NCBI GenBank assembly: GCA_937889205.1
Contig: CALARN010000048.1
Location: 1 to 5,324 of the forward strand
Reading direction: 5' to 3'
DNA from: an uncultured bacterium
Lineage (GTDB): Bacteria > Patescibacteriota > Dojkabacteria > B142 > OLB20
Length of the DNA: 5,324 nucleotides
The notes beneath the pieces are model-generated. The model had not been told where the DNA came from and searched no databases. It worked only from the letters and a program-made list of their open reading frames with translations. Each line of letters opens with the position of its first letter. Within the stretch, counting starts at the first letter, position 1. Below are positions 5,279 through 5,324 of the stretch, in pieces. The translations under genes were made by a program, and so were the position numbers.

Positions 5279-5324
5279 GATCGGAAGAGCACACGTCTGA
5301 ACTCCAGTCACACTGATATATCTC
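5279..5324 (+). other. Illumina TruSeq adapter sequence (contamination)
   Basis: The sequence from GATCGGAAGAGC through GAACTCCAGTCAC (5279-5311) is identical to the constant part of the Illumina TruSeq indexed adapter. It is followed by ACTGATAT (5312-5319), which fits TruSeq index 25 with its two extra bases, and by ATCTC (5320-5324), the start of the next constant segment. Position 5278 (A) may be the A-tail used in ligation. This marks the contig end as unreliable; the mrdA frame happens to stay open through it. Confidence 0.99.

Noticed and set aside
5129..5311. Minus-strand ORF of 60 aa containing GVQTCALPI
   Set aside because: Its N-terminal part is a translation of the TruSeq adapter and the rest is antisense to mrdA; it is an artefact.

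Overview
The window is AT-rich bacterial DNA from the end of an assembled contig, probably metagenomic. It holds two divergent housekeeping blocks. The last ~46 bases are not biological: they match the Illumina TruSeq indexed adapter. The genuine sequence therefore ends near position 5278, inside a penicillin-binding protein gene.

Left block, minus strand (read from about 853 down to 1). First comes a candidate structured RNA of about 155-165 nt, with its own TATAAT box, a perfect 12-bp closing stem and a U-run; its architecture resembles 6S RNA. Next is a tRNA operon promoter (TTGTTC-17-TATAAT), then tRNA-Thr(GGT), tRNA-Tyr(GTA), tRNA-Thr(TGT), ribosomal protein L33 (rpmG) and tRNA-Trp(CCA). 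This order is typical of the segment just upstream of secE-nusG-rplK in many bacteria. The first 12 bases may hold the first four codons of the next gene.

Right block, plus strand. A small unrecognised single-pass membrane protein (948-1334) is followed by mreB, mreC, mreD and the 5' part of mrdA (PBP2). This is the classic elongasome operon. MreB forms membrane-associated filaments, MreC and MreD link them across the membrane, and PBP2 cross-links new peptidoglycan under their control. rodA is the expected next gene but lies beyond the contig end. mreC/mreD and mreD/mrdA each overlap by exactly 11 nt.

Lineage: L33 begins MAKKGNR, MreB has an AGNELDEELLNY segment followed by AEDIKIAIGSA, the tRNA genes do not encode CCA, and no clear Shine-Dalgarno sequences are seen. 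From memory this combination suggests Patescibacteria/CPR, but that is an inference; another AT-rich reduced lineage (for example Rickettsiales-like) is not excluded. The genes follow the standard code as far as can be seen.

I found no mobile element, CRISPR array, defence system or other novel multi-gene system. The parts worth a second look are the putative 6S-like RNA, the small membrane protein ahead of mreB, and the adapter artefact.
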